Assembly: GCA_013400155.1 (NCBI GenBank)
Contig: VXBM01000001.1
Location: 4,730,515-4,794,514, forward strand
Length of the DNA: 64,000 bases
From: Helopsaltes ochotensis
Taxonomy: Eukaryota > Chordata > Aves > Passeriformes > Locustellidae
Direction of reading: 5' to 3'
The translations under genes and the position numbers were made by a program. This document shows, in pieces, positions 25,794 through 36,061 of this stretch (position 1 is its first letter; each line of letters opens with the position of its first letter). The notes beneath the pieces are model-generated. The model did not search any database. It worked only from the letters and a program-made list of their open reading frames with translations, and was not told the DNA's origin.

Positions 25794-28465
25794 AATCATG
25801 AAAGATTGGACAGTATGATGGAATACTGAATTCATTATAAATTCTTCCTTTCACCTTCCTTTGAGTTTTCCTTTCTGCCCAGGAGGCTAAAGACATGTTC
25901 TCTCTTCTAAAGTCAGTCTTGGAATAAGCAGTGCCAACAAGGCCAGGTGTAATTTAAAAATATTTATGCATTGTCAGTTCTGGAATTAATCTTTCTTAAT
26001 TGAATTGACATGAACTCATGTCTGCAGGTAATGTAAACTGTCAAACACTCTGCCAGTGACAGCATGTTGGTCAGGGTGGTGAAGTTAATGAGAAATCTAA
26101 ATTATGATGGAATATCTCAGTGTTGGCTTTGGAGCCTGATGTTTATAAATGCATTAGTAACATCACATTAGCTACAGGCTACAGACTCTAGAGTTCAGAA
26201 GGGCTAATTACTTGTTTGCAGTTTCTAAAAGAACCAGGAGTGCCTTATTTGTACCTCAGAAACATTTTAGTAGTATATTTGCTGCAGTGAAATTTCTTTC
26301 CCTTGAAATATATGTAATGGAATTTTAAAGCATAATATATTTCATTTGACAAACAGTACTCTTAGTGTCTGGAAATACTGTTTTAAAATACACGTATCAA
26401 GCTATTTATTGATACTGTCTAGGAGGGTCTTACCCATTTCCACTGAGAGTGAGATCCAGCTCATAGTTACCTGTTAGCAGAGCACTTAGTCAGCCCAGTC
26501 TAATGAGGATACTTTACTTTCATAGCAAAATGGAATGACTGTTAGCTTTCTAAAATCCAGAGACTGCAGGGAATCTGGATCCTGTGGAAGAGAAATAATA
26601 GATAATGTTTGTGTAGAAGGAACAAAATTAGCAGATGAGCCTTTGCTTGCCATAGGCAGCTATTGATGAGAATTTCCCAGGATGCTTCGTGAGGCATCAC
26701 GAGCTGTGCCTGACATGCTCGGGGTGAGGCTGCAGACTAATTTTACTGAAGAGAGGTAGGAGGTGATGAATCCAGTCTGAACGTTCCATCTTCAGAGATG
26801 AGCACTTGCTTATGTGCCATAAGTACTTGAAAGTATAAAACTGCTTTTGGCACTAATTAGAGTTCAGACCCTTTTTAGTGCATGCAGGCTGGGCTCAAAC
26901 AAGGAAGCTGATTACATTTTAAACAGCAAGGCTTTTATCTTGAGGTAGCTGGGTGATAAGAGAACACCTGACTGATAATAATGCATCCAGTGGTCCATTC
27001 TTCCAGACCAAAGGAACTGGGCTTGCAGATGAAGCCCTGGGGACAAAAAGCTAAAATACTTGAATATCAGTTTGGCATTGGGACAAACCTGTGGGTTTGA
27101 GCTCAGGACGAAACCAAAAGGATCCTGAGAGTCCCTTCAGGCCCTTCACAGGCAGAATTCTGAATTGATAAAAAGTCCTTTCCAAACTTAGCAGATGCCT
27201 AAGTAGGAGAACTAATGAACATGGTTTAGCTCTTCTGTTGCAATTTTTCAAGAGGTAAGATAATCCATTGTAAAAGAAGAGCTCCTAAAATTTCACTGGC
27301 TTTGGGTTGTGTTGGACAAAATTATTTCCTGAAAAATTTGAGTAAAGTTCACAGTTCAGGTGTTTATAACTTCTGAGAGATATTACACAGGAATGTGGAT
27401 TTAGCATATGCTGTCCTTTATTATGAAAGTGACCCTTCCAGTCTTCATGTCAGAGGACAGAGAAGTGAAGGAAGAATTCCTGTAGATAAGTGAACTGAAG
27501 CAAAGAAAATTTGGAAGTAACTTTGCTTGTTACAAATGTCAGGTAGCACTAATAACTTTGAAACATGTTTAAGAAATTCCTTACCTGGTATAGCACTGCT
27601 TCCTGTAGAAGGTTTACACTATGAAAGCACAGGATTGTTTGACACATTTGGAGGAAATGCTGATTAAATTCAGCCACACAGATCTTTGTTCTCAGCAGGT
27701 ATACATCATGATATCACTGCTATTCTCTGCATTTAATACAAGAGAATTGTTGTTCAAAGGGAAGTGGAGGCTCTGTAGATTAACAGAGCTTCCTGGGAGC
27801 TCAGTCTGCTGAGGCAAGCCTGGTCATGAGGGGACCTGGTCAGGTCATTCTTCTACTTTAGTGTTTAAACAGCGTGGTGTGGGACCTGGTAACTCCTCTC
27901 ACCCTGACTCTGCCTTCCCTTAACATCCTGAGGAGTAATGATGTCCTCCTTAAACCTTTTCTGGGCTAGCTTTATCTGTAATTAGAAATTTTGTTCTGTG
28001 AAATAAACGGGGAAAAAAAGGAGGAAATCAATAACACTTTTTACAAATGCTAACTTAATTTTTTTTTTCCCTCTGGTAGCATAAGGGCACCACCGTTTAT
28101 GAATATTCTTCTTACAAATGCTTGTTAGTCAAATTCTTCCTTTCCTTCAAGTCCTCTCAAAACCACACATCCTTCCTTCAGCTGCTTAGTGATTCTGTCC
28201 TATGACAAATAATTGATTTTAATGCAGTAATTCTGAGTTATGAGGTAAGACAAATGAGTTTAGAATTTTGTTTGAAATTCAAAATTTTGCTTTAAAATCA
28301 GTTAAAAATTGTCATCTTTTTCAGACATAGATCTGTAGAGACATGTACTTACCCAAAGGAGCTAAGAAACACAAGTGGGGTAAAATTAAATAACTTTGTT
28401 ATGCATAAAAAGAAAACAGAAGTTCATTGATCTTGACATTTCAGTTGAGGTGTTGTTCATTATAC

Positions 28466-28493
28466 AGATACAGGTCTGTTACAGCCTGTATCT
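28466..28493. repeat. 9-bp inverted repeat, 10-nt loop
   Basis: AGATACAGG at 28466-28474 pairs perfectly with CCTGTATCT at 28485-28493. A hairpin is possible; no role is visible. Confidence 0.85.
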
Positions 28494-28776
28494 CTGAGAG
28501 CTTGTCACAGCTCCAGCATTGCCCTGAGCTTGTTTAGATGTCACTGCTATTTCCACAGGCAATTCTGGTAGCTTTCTCCTGCTTTTCACTGGAACTGCTG
28601 CTCATGGCAAGACCAAAAAATATGTGTTTTCACAGACGGGCAATGGATTTTCTTTTTTCTTTACCCCTTTTAAATTGCTTTCACAGCAAATTTTCACAGG
28701 ATTAAAAAAAAAAAAAAAAGTTGCGTTCAGATGAAAAAAAGAAAAAACCCTAACAAAACAGAGGTGAAATTTGGTA

Positions 28777-28798
28777 TTTCCAGTTTCCAAACTGGAAA
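28777..28798. repeat. Near-perfect 22-bp palindrome
   Basis: Arms TTTCCAGTTT and AAACTGGAAA are exact reverse complements separated by two bases (CC). Each arm carries a TTTCCA/TGGAAA word of NFAT type. The function is unknown. Confidence 0.9.
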
Positions 28799-31700
28799 CT
28801 CAGCTTTTGAGCCAGTAGTGGCATGCTGCAGTGGATATGTATAATAGAGTGGAAGCTTCACGGAGCAGGTGGTCACATGCTGAACAGTTGCTGTAGGAAG
28901 GTGTTCCAGTGGTGCATCAGCAGCTGTACTGCCTGACCTTTGCAAAGGTAAGACTGATTTGGAGCCCGGCTGAATTGAAGGCATTTCCCCCCTGCTCCAA
29001 AAGGGACTAGGAGCAGATCAGTCACTAACCTGGTACTGACAGCAGGACTCTTCCATGATGTGGCAGGCTGGCCTGGCTTTTGCTGTGCAAGAGAGATTTG
29101 GGGTTTCAATACATTTTATCCCCTCCTTATTGCCCTGAGCAGCGGTTTGTTTTCAGGGTCTTTTGCTAGTTGGGAGCAATAGAACTAAGGTTCTCTTTCA
29201 TTGCTTTGGGGAATTTCCATTCCCTTTTCCTTTAATTTTCTCCTCCCTGTTAATTGCATAAGAGAAGCTAAGAATGTTAACTGAACAGATAATTCTGGGT
29301 TCATGTATATGAGCAAGAAGAATTCAGATTTGCATGAAAATAGCCATCCTCAGGTTAGACCTTTGCATTTGGAAATAAGCTCTTTTCAGGTCTATTTTCT
29401 CTCCATTGTTATGTGTTTTATTTAATGTGAATGTGGATGTTTGGGGAGGGACAGACGTTTGTTTGACCATTCAGATGCATTGACAGGGTTTAAGTTGGCA
29501 CAGCATGGATCAGAGCAAGATGAGTGGAGACATCTTATGTCTATTTAAAAACACACCCACATATACTTGTGCAACTGAAGTAAAAGTAAATCCTTTCTCA
29601 GAACTGATTGCTTTTAGTGTTTTTACCTGTCTACTTTGTGTGTGTCTGTGTGTGTAAGCTCATAGCACAGTGGGACCGTCCCATTTGGTTTCAGGATATT
29701 TCAAAGCAAGAAATAACAAAAACTTGGAATAAATCCTCTGTAACAAAGTCCCTGTATGGTAACGCCAAAAGATCTTGCAGGTGTTCCAGTTCCTGTCTTT
29801 CTTGCATAAATAATTGTCTCTGGGGTTTGTTTTTTTCTTTTTAAAACCTTCTTAATATTCTAACAGTAGCAGTTATTCATATATAATGCGTGCAGGTTTT
29901 TTTTGCATGAGGGCAAGTGGATTATGTGGAAGAATGTGTAGATTTGGGGCTAGACTGCTCTGACATGGGCAGGATTAGTTTTAAAAGTTTAATTGACTGC
30001 CTCCTACTCTAAAGCAGGAACTCTTCAGCTTTGAAATCAGCCAACTGACATGGATCTCCTCTACCAGGCCAGGGTGCATCAGGGCTCCTGGGCAGGAGCT
30101 CAGGGCTGGTCCCAGAGGTGCCCAGGCTGCGAGTTGCCTTTGGAGGCTGCTGTGTGACTGCACAGGAGGTGTTCCGGTTGGAGGAAAGGTGCTAATTAAC
30201 TGGGCTATCAGCTCTCAGCCAGGGAGTTATCTCAGTTAAAATAAAGGCTTCATGTTTCTGGGAGTAAAAGCAGAGCAGAATCATATAAAAAATACTTCTG
30301 CAAGGTTTCTCCCCTTGAAAACATGGAAAGAAGTGTAAAGAAATCTTTAGTTTGCTGTAGAAGCCTGTTGCTCTTCTCCAAGATAGATGATGTCTAATGT
30401 TTTGCTGCTTACTGGAACCTTCCTTATTTTTTACATTTGGAGTAAGTCTTGGCCTTCTTATGCATTCTTTATCTCAACTGATAAGTTGTCCTCTTTGCAG
30501 TGTCTATCTTCATTTTTGGCACATATGTGAGCTGGTGGCTAAGTAGTTTTTTGTTACCTTAATTTTATATTCTAATTAGTTTTATTTTCTTTATTATATT
30601 TGTCCTCCTGTGAGTGAAAAAATTATTCTGAAGGTCTCTCCTGTGCTGCTGATGTATTCTTGTCTACCTGAGTTTGCCTGCAGTCCTGAAGTGGAGTCTT
30701 GTGGCACAGAACTTACTGACAACTCAGTTTGAGATTATTTTGTTTGATGACTACATCAGCTTAAGATATTCTTCTCAAGGCCATAACCCATGGCTTCTTT
30801 CAACACACCATAGTACTATGGCTGGAAGCAAATAAGAGGATTGTCTCACACGAAACAAAAACTCAGAAAGGGTGTAGTGTTGGTAGTGTTTCTTTTTGAT
30901 TTGATTTTGTTAGTCAAGATCATGGCAGTGAATGGCAATAAATAGTGAAGTTAGCGATGCCACTAGTGCCAGTGCATTGTGAAGCCTACTGGAATGGTGA
31001 CTCTGAGGCTGGTCCATGATCAGTCCTACATGGTATTTGATCTGATAACCTGAATACTAAGCAGTATGCAGTTAGGTTAGAAAACTTTGCAATTCAACAG
31101 GAAAGGACATCTTTCACAGCTGTGACTGCATAATCCTCCTCTCAGAGGCACAGTGCTGTCTTAGAGTGGAATACTGTTCTGGGGATTCCAGTGAGGGTGG
31201 GATGCAGTGAAGTATCAGAGCTAGTTTATTTTATAGTGTTGTCCTAATATGTAAATGCAGGGAGGCATTGCAGGCTTTCTCTGTCCTTATTAAACTAAAT
31301 AATATGCTCTGCCAGTATGTTCTAACAGTTATCTAAAATCTGCTCTAAAACATCTCCTTTAATTTTTGTAAATTTTTTGGCTTTTAGTTTGGAAGTTTTG
31401 AGAGGGGAGAAGTCTTCATGTGTGCACGTGCATGTTTTTAATACAGTCCTTGAAGAAATGCATCTGATTTATGTTATCTACCTGCCTGTAGCCTACTTTA
31501 GACACTGGTTATTTTCTTGTTGCTCTGCCACTTTCCAGGCTCGTGCTGATGTCTCAAGCTTTTTTTGTATAGGAAGCCTTATCCTGCTTGCTTGCACTTG
31601 ATTCTTTTCATTATCCACATTTGAATCTTTATTCATTTATAATGTGCCTTTTTTGAGACCTGTAGCAAAACAAAATACAGAGTTTGACCATAAGAGGATT

Positions 31701-32244
31701 ATGATTGACAGAACACTGTTAATATAGCCTGGGTTTATTAATTGTTTCCTGTTTGATGATGCATTTAACGCCATTAATTTTCCTAACTGCTGTTTTGTAG
31801 AGAGCATGACATGACCCAACAGATACACAGCTGTGTGAAGAGGCATTACTGGGGGTTCAGGTGCTTAGGTGCAAATCTGTAACTGTTCCATTAGTGCCTA
31901 ACAGCACTTTATGTTTACATAAACTCTCCAGTCTCTCTTGGTTCTGCATCTTTTCCTTTTCGGAAGTATGTGTATGTTTTTACAGGTAACCAGCTTGGCA
32001 TTGAACCTGCATAGTTACCAAAAGCTTCAGTATCCCCAAAGGCCTGGGCTGACAGGTTCCGTCATACCCCTGTCTGTGGTACCGACTGTCCGCAATTTCT
32101 CCTAGAAGGTGGTGCCAAGTGCGTCTTCTTTTGTTTTACCGTATTTGCTTAACAGTGACAAGAATTACCCAGGAGACTGGAAATGAAGGTTCAGCTCACT
32201 TCCCTGCCGGAAAGGTTTAAACCTAAATCTGTGTGTCTGTGTGT

Positions 32245-32310
32245 GCCGGGCCGTTCCTGGCGCGCTGCGCTGCGCGCCCTTCCCAGCACTGCTGCTGCGG
32301 CAGCGCCGCT
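32245..32310. promoter_or_regulatory. Small CpG cluster
   Basis: At least ten CpG dinucleotides fall within 66 bp, including GGCGCGC and TGCGCGC words, in flanks that are almost free of CpG. A few more follow to about 32432. Short open frames overlap it on both strands, as GC-rich DNA commonly gives, and none is convincing. It may be a small CpG-island promoter for a non-coding transcript about 3.1 kb beyond the MYOF poly(A) site. It is much shorter than a standard CpG island. Confidence 0.35.
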
Positions 32311-32449
32311 GCTGCACAGAGCTATGGAGAGGAAGGGGTTTGCTCCGCACACCCCAGTTGGGTACTGGCACCCTGCAGCTGCCCGGTGCTGTGTAAGGCA
32401 TGCTGGAGGCACATTGTCGCTCACTGACCGCTTCTGGGTAGCCTAAATG

Positions 32450-35384
32450 CAGTGAGCACCACTCCCCTCTGCACTGGCACTCCAGGATCCCTGTGAGGTG
32501 GATGGTTATCCCAGCAGCCGTTCTGGGTGTTTGTGTACCTCCTGCTGTGTTCTCAATGCCCCGGTGCTTTTTGCTGCAAGTCTTGACACCTTGTAGGTTT
32601 GGGAAAGGAACAGAACTGTCTTGGAGTCTTTTATCAGCACCTACAATGCATTCAGAGTTTTTGCAGGCTTTAGGAAAGTGTTTTTTTCCTTACAATGTTC
32701 CTCATCTTGCACTTATCAGTGAATGCAACCTCATAGCCACAGTAAAGGTTACAAGGGAAATAAAATTTTCAAAGGGTAACTTTGTGGTCAGAGCATAGTC
32801 AGATTCGACAGATGAAATGTGTATTTCTTTTTTTTTTTTAATATGAATTTTTAAAGACGTTTATAGTTTTCCATTAAAGAATTGTCTTTCTAATTCAGGT
32901 CCCTGTCTGTATCCGTAACATGGCAGCTCTGAGCAATGGCAAGTACCGTCTAAAAAGCTGCGTGGTATTTACTAGCTGAGCTAGCATTGACACAAGATGC
33001 AGCACTAAATGCTGCCATTTCACACTTTAGTACTGCTTTCAAGTTGCTAAATAGATTCTTAAGCGTGTAGGGGCAGGGAGTGCATACAACAGCATAGAGG
33101 TCAGTAAGGACCAGGCTCGCAGTCACTTTGTGTTAAACAGGTAGGTCCCAAAGGTGCTTACAGCTGTGTTTTTCAAATACACTTAGAAACAATGGACTTG
33201 ATGGGACTGTTTTCCCTTGACTATTAAATGTATCTTGCTCATCTCCATATGTGAAATGTAGTTAGGGTAAGAATAAAACAGTAGTGGAAGGCCTTTGTGA
33301 ACACATGAGACTTGGGATGTCATCTTGTGGCTGTTGAAAGAAATGCAAGAACAGCTTGAAATTGTGCCTGAGTTTCCTGCCTCCTTACACTGAGCTGGTA
33401 TAGGTGCAAGTTTTTCCAAATATTTTATCTTGAAGTAAACGATGGCTCTTTCTTTGTAAAGTGCATGACAGTAGCTGTTAACTTCCTTACAAGCCATGCC
33501 GGTAGTCAGGGTTTGGTGTGACTACAGCAAGCAGTGATAGGAAGTCATATGCTGCTTAGATACCTGGGCGCATTAAAGAGTGCAGCCACTGGTGTTTGAA
33601 CCTATGTGATGGCAGAGGCAAGAGGACTTTGACATACTGCTGCTAGTTACCCATTTTTTGTTATAACCACTTTCAGTTTTGCTTTAGCCTTTGCCAGGCT
33701 GTTCCAGCTGGCTGGCAAAACAAACTCACAGGAGCAGGAATTCTCAGGGTTAAGTAAATTCCTGTAATAAGGAGGAGTGGTATCAGGCACATCTACATTC
33801 TGCTCTCTTTTCTGTGGCCTCACAGGCCACAGCTGCTGGTAACTGGAGTGGTCCAGAGCTGGACTGGCCAAAGTGAACACCTCTGTCATCGGTGCACAGT
33901 GAGAGCAGCATCAAGTTGTTCCCGACACAGGGCTAAATCTTTGGTAACTGTTCCAGCCAGACAAAAACCTGTTGCATGTTGGAGTCCTGCACAGCAGCTG
34001 CACCAGGGATTACAGATTTGGCTAGTACTGTATGTAAATATAAATGATCACCTTTTCTTTCTTGTGAAGATGCTGTCTTGTGCTGTCTTTTGTTTGTTAC
34101 TAGGGTAGGCTGGCAGATGGAACGGCTTCTCAGACTTTTCAGTTATGTTTTTAATAGCACTGCCTAATTGAAGCGAAACGATCAAGCCTATGCATGCTTG
34201 AACAAAAAGGCATCTGGAAGAGGGTGTACTCCACTCAGAAGGGCAGTACCTGCCACTCTTCAAACGCTCTGTGAACAGGCTTGCTTGGATCTCTGCTCCA
34301 CACTCTTTGAAGTTAAATGCTTTCTAATTACAACCCTTAGAAGCAACACTTTGTCTTGCATGAAAATAAGTTTGCTGTGATTTTTACCATTTGTCAGATT
34401 TATGGCACTGATTGAGACAGATTTTAATAGTGGATGATCAAACATTTGCTCATGCAAATTGCTAGTTATTTCTGGAGTGCTATTTCATCATTAGTGGAGG
34501 GACAATCCATCTGGATAGTGATTAGTTCCAGCTCTAAGTTCTCATTCAAGAGTCAAGATGCTGAGAGTTTCTTGACAATAAAAAACTAAGGGTGGTGTTA
34601 TGCTTTCGACAGGGTGACTGCTGCTTGCTCCACTCTAGCCACTGGGACTTCACGTGATGGAAGCTATTTAAGGTTAGACCTTTACCCTAACTCCTCCAAC
34701 CGAATAAGGTTACTTATTTTGCCCAACAAGTACATGCTTATTATTTTACCGTGTTATAACAAAATATTAAGTATGTCATTAAATACAATGCCAGAAGTTT
34801 TTAAAGACTAATTTTTGTAGTTCTTTTTGAGATCTTTTAAAAGACAGCTGAAGTCTTTATCCAGTCAAAAATGTGATAATCACACCAAATGATGATTTCA
34901 GGTTCTGCTGCAGATTTCCTTTATTTCAAGGACCAGAGGATGTTCAGAGGTGCAGAGGTGCTTCTGTGTCAGCTCTCCATGAAAGTGAGATAGAATCACA
35001 GACTACAACCTGATTTTTAGTGCACATTATATTTTACTCTGCCTTGAGAGAGATTGAGGCAAAATGAGATACTTCTCATGTGCAGGTAAGATTTCAAACA
35101 AGGGTTGATTCTAGGTCATGTATCCTCCTGTGTTTGGATTCATGATCATCTCGAAAAACAAGAAGTATAGTGAAACCAGACAACATATTTCTTTATTAAT
35201 TTCCTTATTAATGAATAAATTAATGAGAGTTTTGTGCAGAAGTATTTCCTTATTCTTCATTGTACAGATAAGAGTAAAATACCTTAAGTTCCAAGTCTGT
35301 GACATGACATCCTCTGATAGACACTACAAAAATCCTAATACACTGTAGTTTTGTAATAGTCAACGAAAACTGGAAACTTCCATT
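32450..35384. other. Intergenic, no gene seen
   Basis: Unique sequence between the CpG cluster and the MYOF poly(A) site. No exon, RNA gene or transposon recognised. It holds a perfect 8-bp hairpin at 33812-33832. Confidence 0.6.
33812..33832. repeat. 8-bp inverted repeat, 5-nt loop
   Basis: CTGTGGCC (33812-33819) and GGCCACAG (33825-33832) are exact reverse complements around TCACA. A small stable hairpin is possible. Confidence 0.85.
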
Positions 35385-35399
35385 TTGCTTGTGGATAAG

Positions 35400-35405
35400 T
35401 TTATT
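35400..35405 (-). terminator. MYOF: MYOF polyadenylation signal AATAAA
   Basis: On the minus strand AATAAA lies about 620 nt after the stop codon. A CA cleavage site candidate follows near 35385 and a GU-rich stretch lies just beyond, the usual layout of a mammalian or avian poly(A) site. It sets the predicted 3' end of the transcript. Further TTTATT words on the plus strand at about 35190-35260 could serve as weaker distal sites. Confidence 0.7.
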
Positions 35406-35802
35406 TAAAATGTTGTACAATGTACAAATATACTAATACAATGTATAATTCATTTCTATGTTTATGAACTTGTCAGGATATGTGTATAGTGTTGTCAAGT
35501 CTACAGCATGGCAAGTAAGAATTTTAGGCAGCATGATGATGAAAACTTTGGAACTAGAAACAATGTATAAACTTTTGATTGCACTGTGATGTTTCTTTGG
35601 TAGACATAATTGTCAGTAGTGATTGATTTCCTTTAATTTAAAATGCAGAGTTTCAAAGTGTGCCCAACAAAAAGGATTCTCAAAAGGAAGTATCTGTTCA
35701 GAACTGGAGATAGCAATAGCAGGCAGCTCCTCTGAGTGATTTTTATGAAAAATCCACTTTAAAAGCAGTCAGAACTTTACCATGCATAGATGCCACTGAA
35801 GT

Positions 35803-35828
35803 AAAAAAAAAAAAGGGGGGGGGGGGGG
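35803..35828. repeat. A12-G14 tract in MYOF 3' UTR
   Basis: Twelve A followed by fourteen G on the plus strand, hence C14-U12 in the MYOF mRNA. The DNA strand opposite the transcript template pattern can form a quadruplex. In RNA, C-rich and U-rich runs are known binding sites for poly(C)-binding and polypyrimidine-tract proteins. Homopolymer lengths are prone to sequencing error. Confidence 0.9.
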
Positions 35829-36025
35829 TTGTAGGTTATTCTTTGTTTTTAAAAAACATCTTCTATGACCTCTTGAACCTTGGATAACCATATTGAGGGT
35901 CTTAATTAGCTATTTTACCATTCTAAATACAAGCAGATACAAAGGATGGAGAGCCTTGCTGATTTTGGTCCAGCCTGGGGTGAAATTTCAGCACTACTTT
36001 AAAAGATGAGGTAAAAAAATCTTCT

Positions 36026-36061
36026 TTAAATTGGTTTCACAATCTTCATTGACAAATAATT
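36026..36061 (-). CDS. MYOF: MYOF last coding exon W31 and stop
   Basis: 36 nt of coding sequence, NYLSMKIVKPI then TAA at 36026-36028. The acceptor CAG is preceded by TCCTTCCCCAA. This short lumenal or extracellular tail follows the membrane anchor. Human ends KPNV, this copy KPI. The exon continues as the 3' UTR. Confidence 0.95.
   Translation of the reverse strand, partial: NYLSMKIVKPI

Larger units (their letters stand above)
24880..25800. promoter_or_regulatory. Candidate cis-regulatory block
   Basis: This stretch differs in texture from its flanks. It keeps CpGs (ACGCGT near 24890, and others near 24995, 25053 and 25104) and packs many candidate factor sites. These include GATAAA at about 25075, forkhead-like GTTTAT/GTTTAC words near 25147 and 25367, homeodomain TAATT words near 25300 and 25374, and a perfect 15-bp inverted repeat carrying GATAA. 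There is no open frame of note. It could be a distal enhancer of MYOF or of the next gene (CYP26A1 in human). This is inference from motif density only; conservation was not tested. Confidence 0.3.
25801..32180. other. Intergenic, no gene seen
   Basis: No exon or RNA gene recognised. GC content rises locally near 28790-29080 and 30040-30190 without a coherent open frame. Small hairpin-forming repeats are listed separately. An A16 run lies at 28704-28719. Confidence 0.55.
35385..36025 (-). other. MYOF: MYOF 3' untranslated region
   Basis: The sequence from the stop codon to the predicted cleavage site is about 640 nt. It is AU-rich and contains a pure C14 then U12 run in the mRNA sense. The 3' limit rests on the AATAAA at 35400-35405 and is a prediction. 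Confidence 0.65.

Noticed and set aside
32165..32446. Overlapping open frames on both strands
   Set aside because: They coincide with the CpG cluster, where GC-rich sequence lowers stop frequency; none has recognisable protein features.
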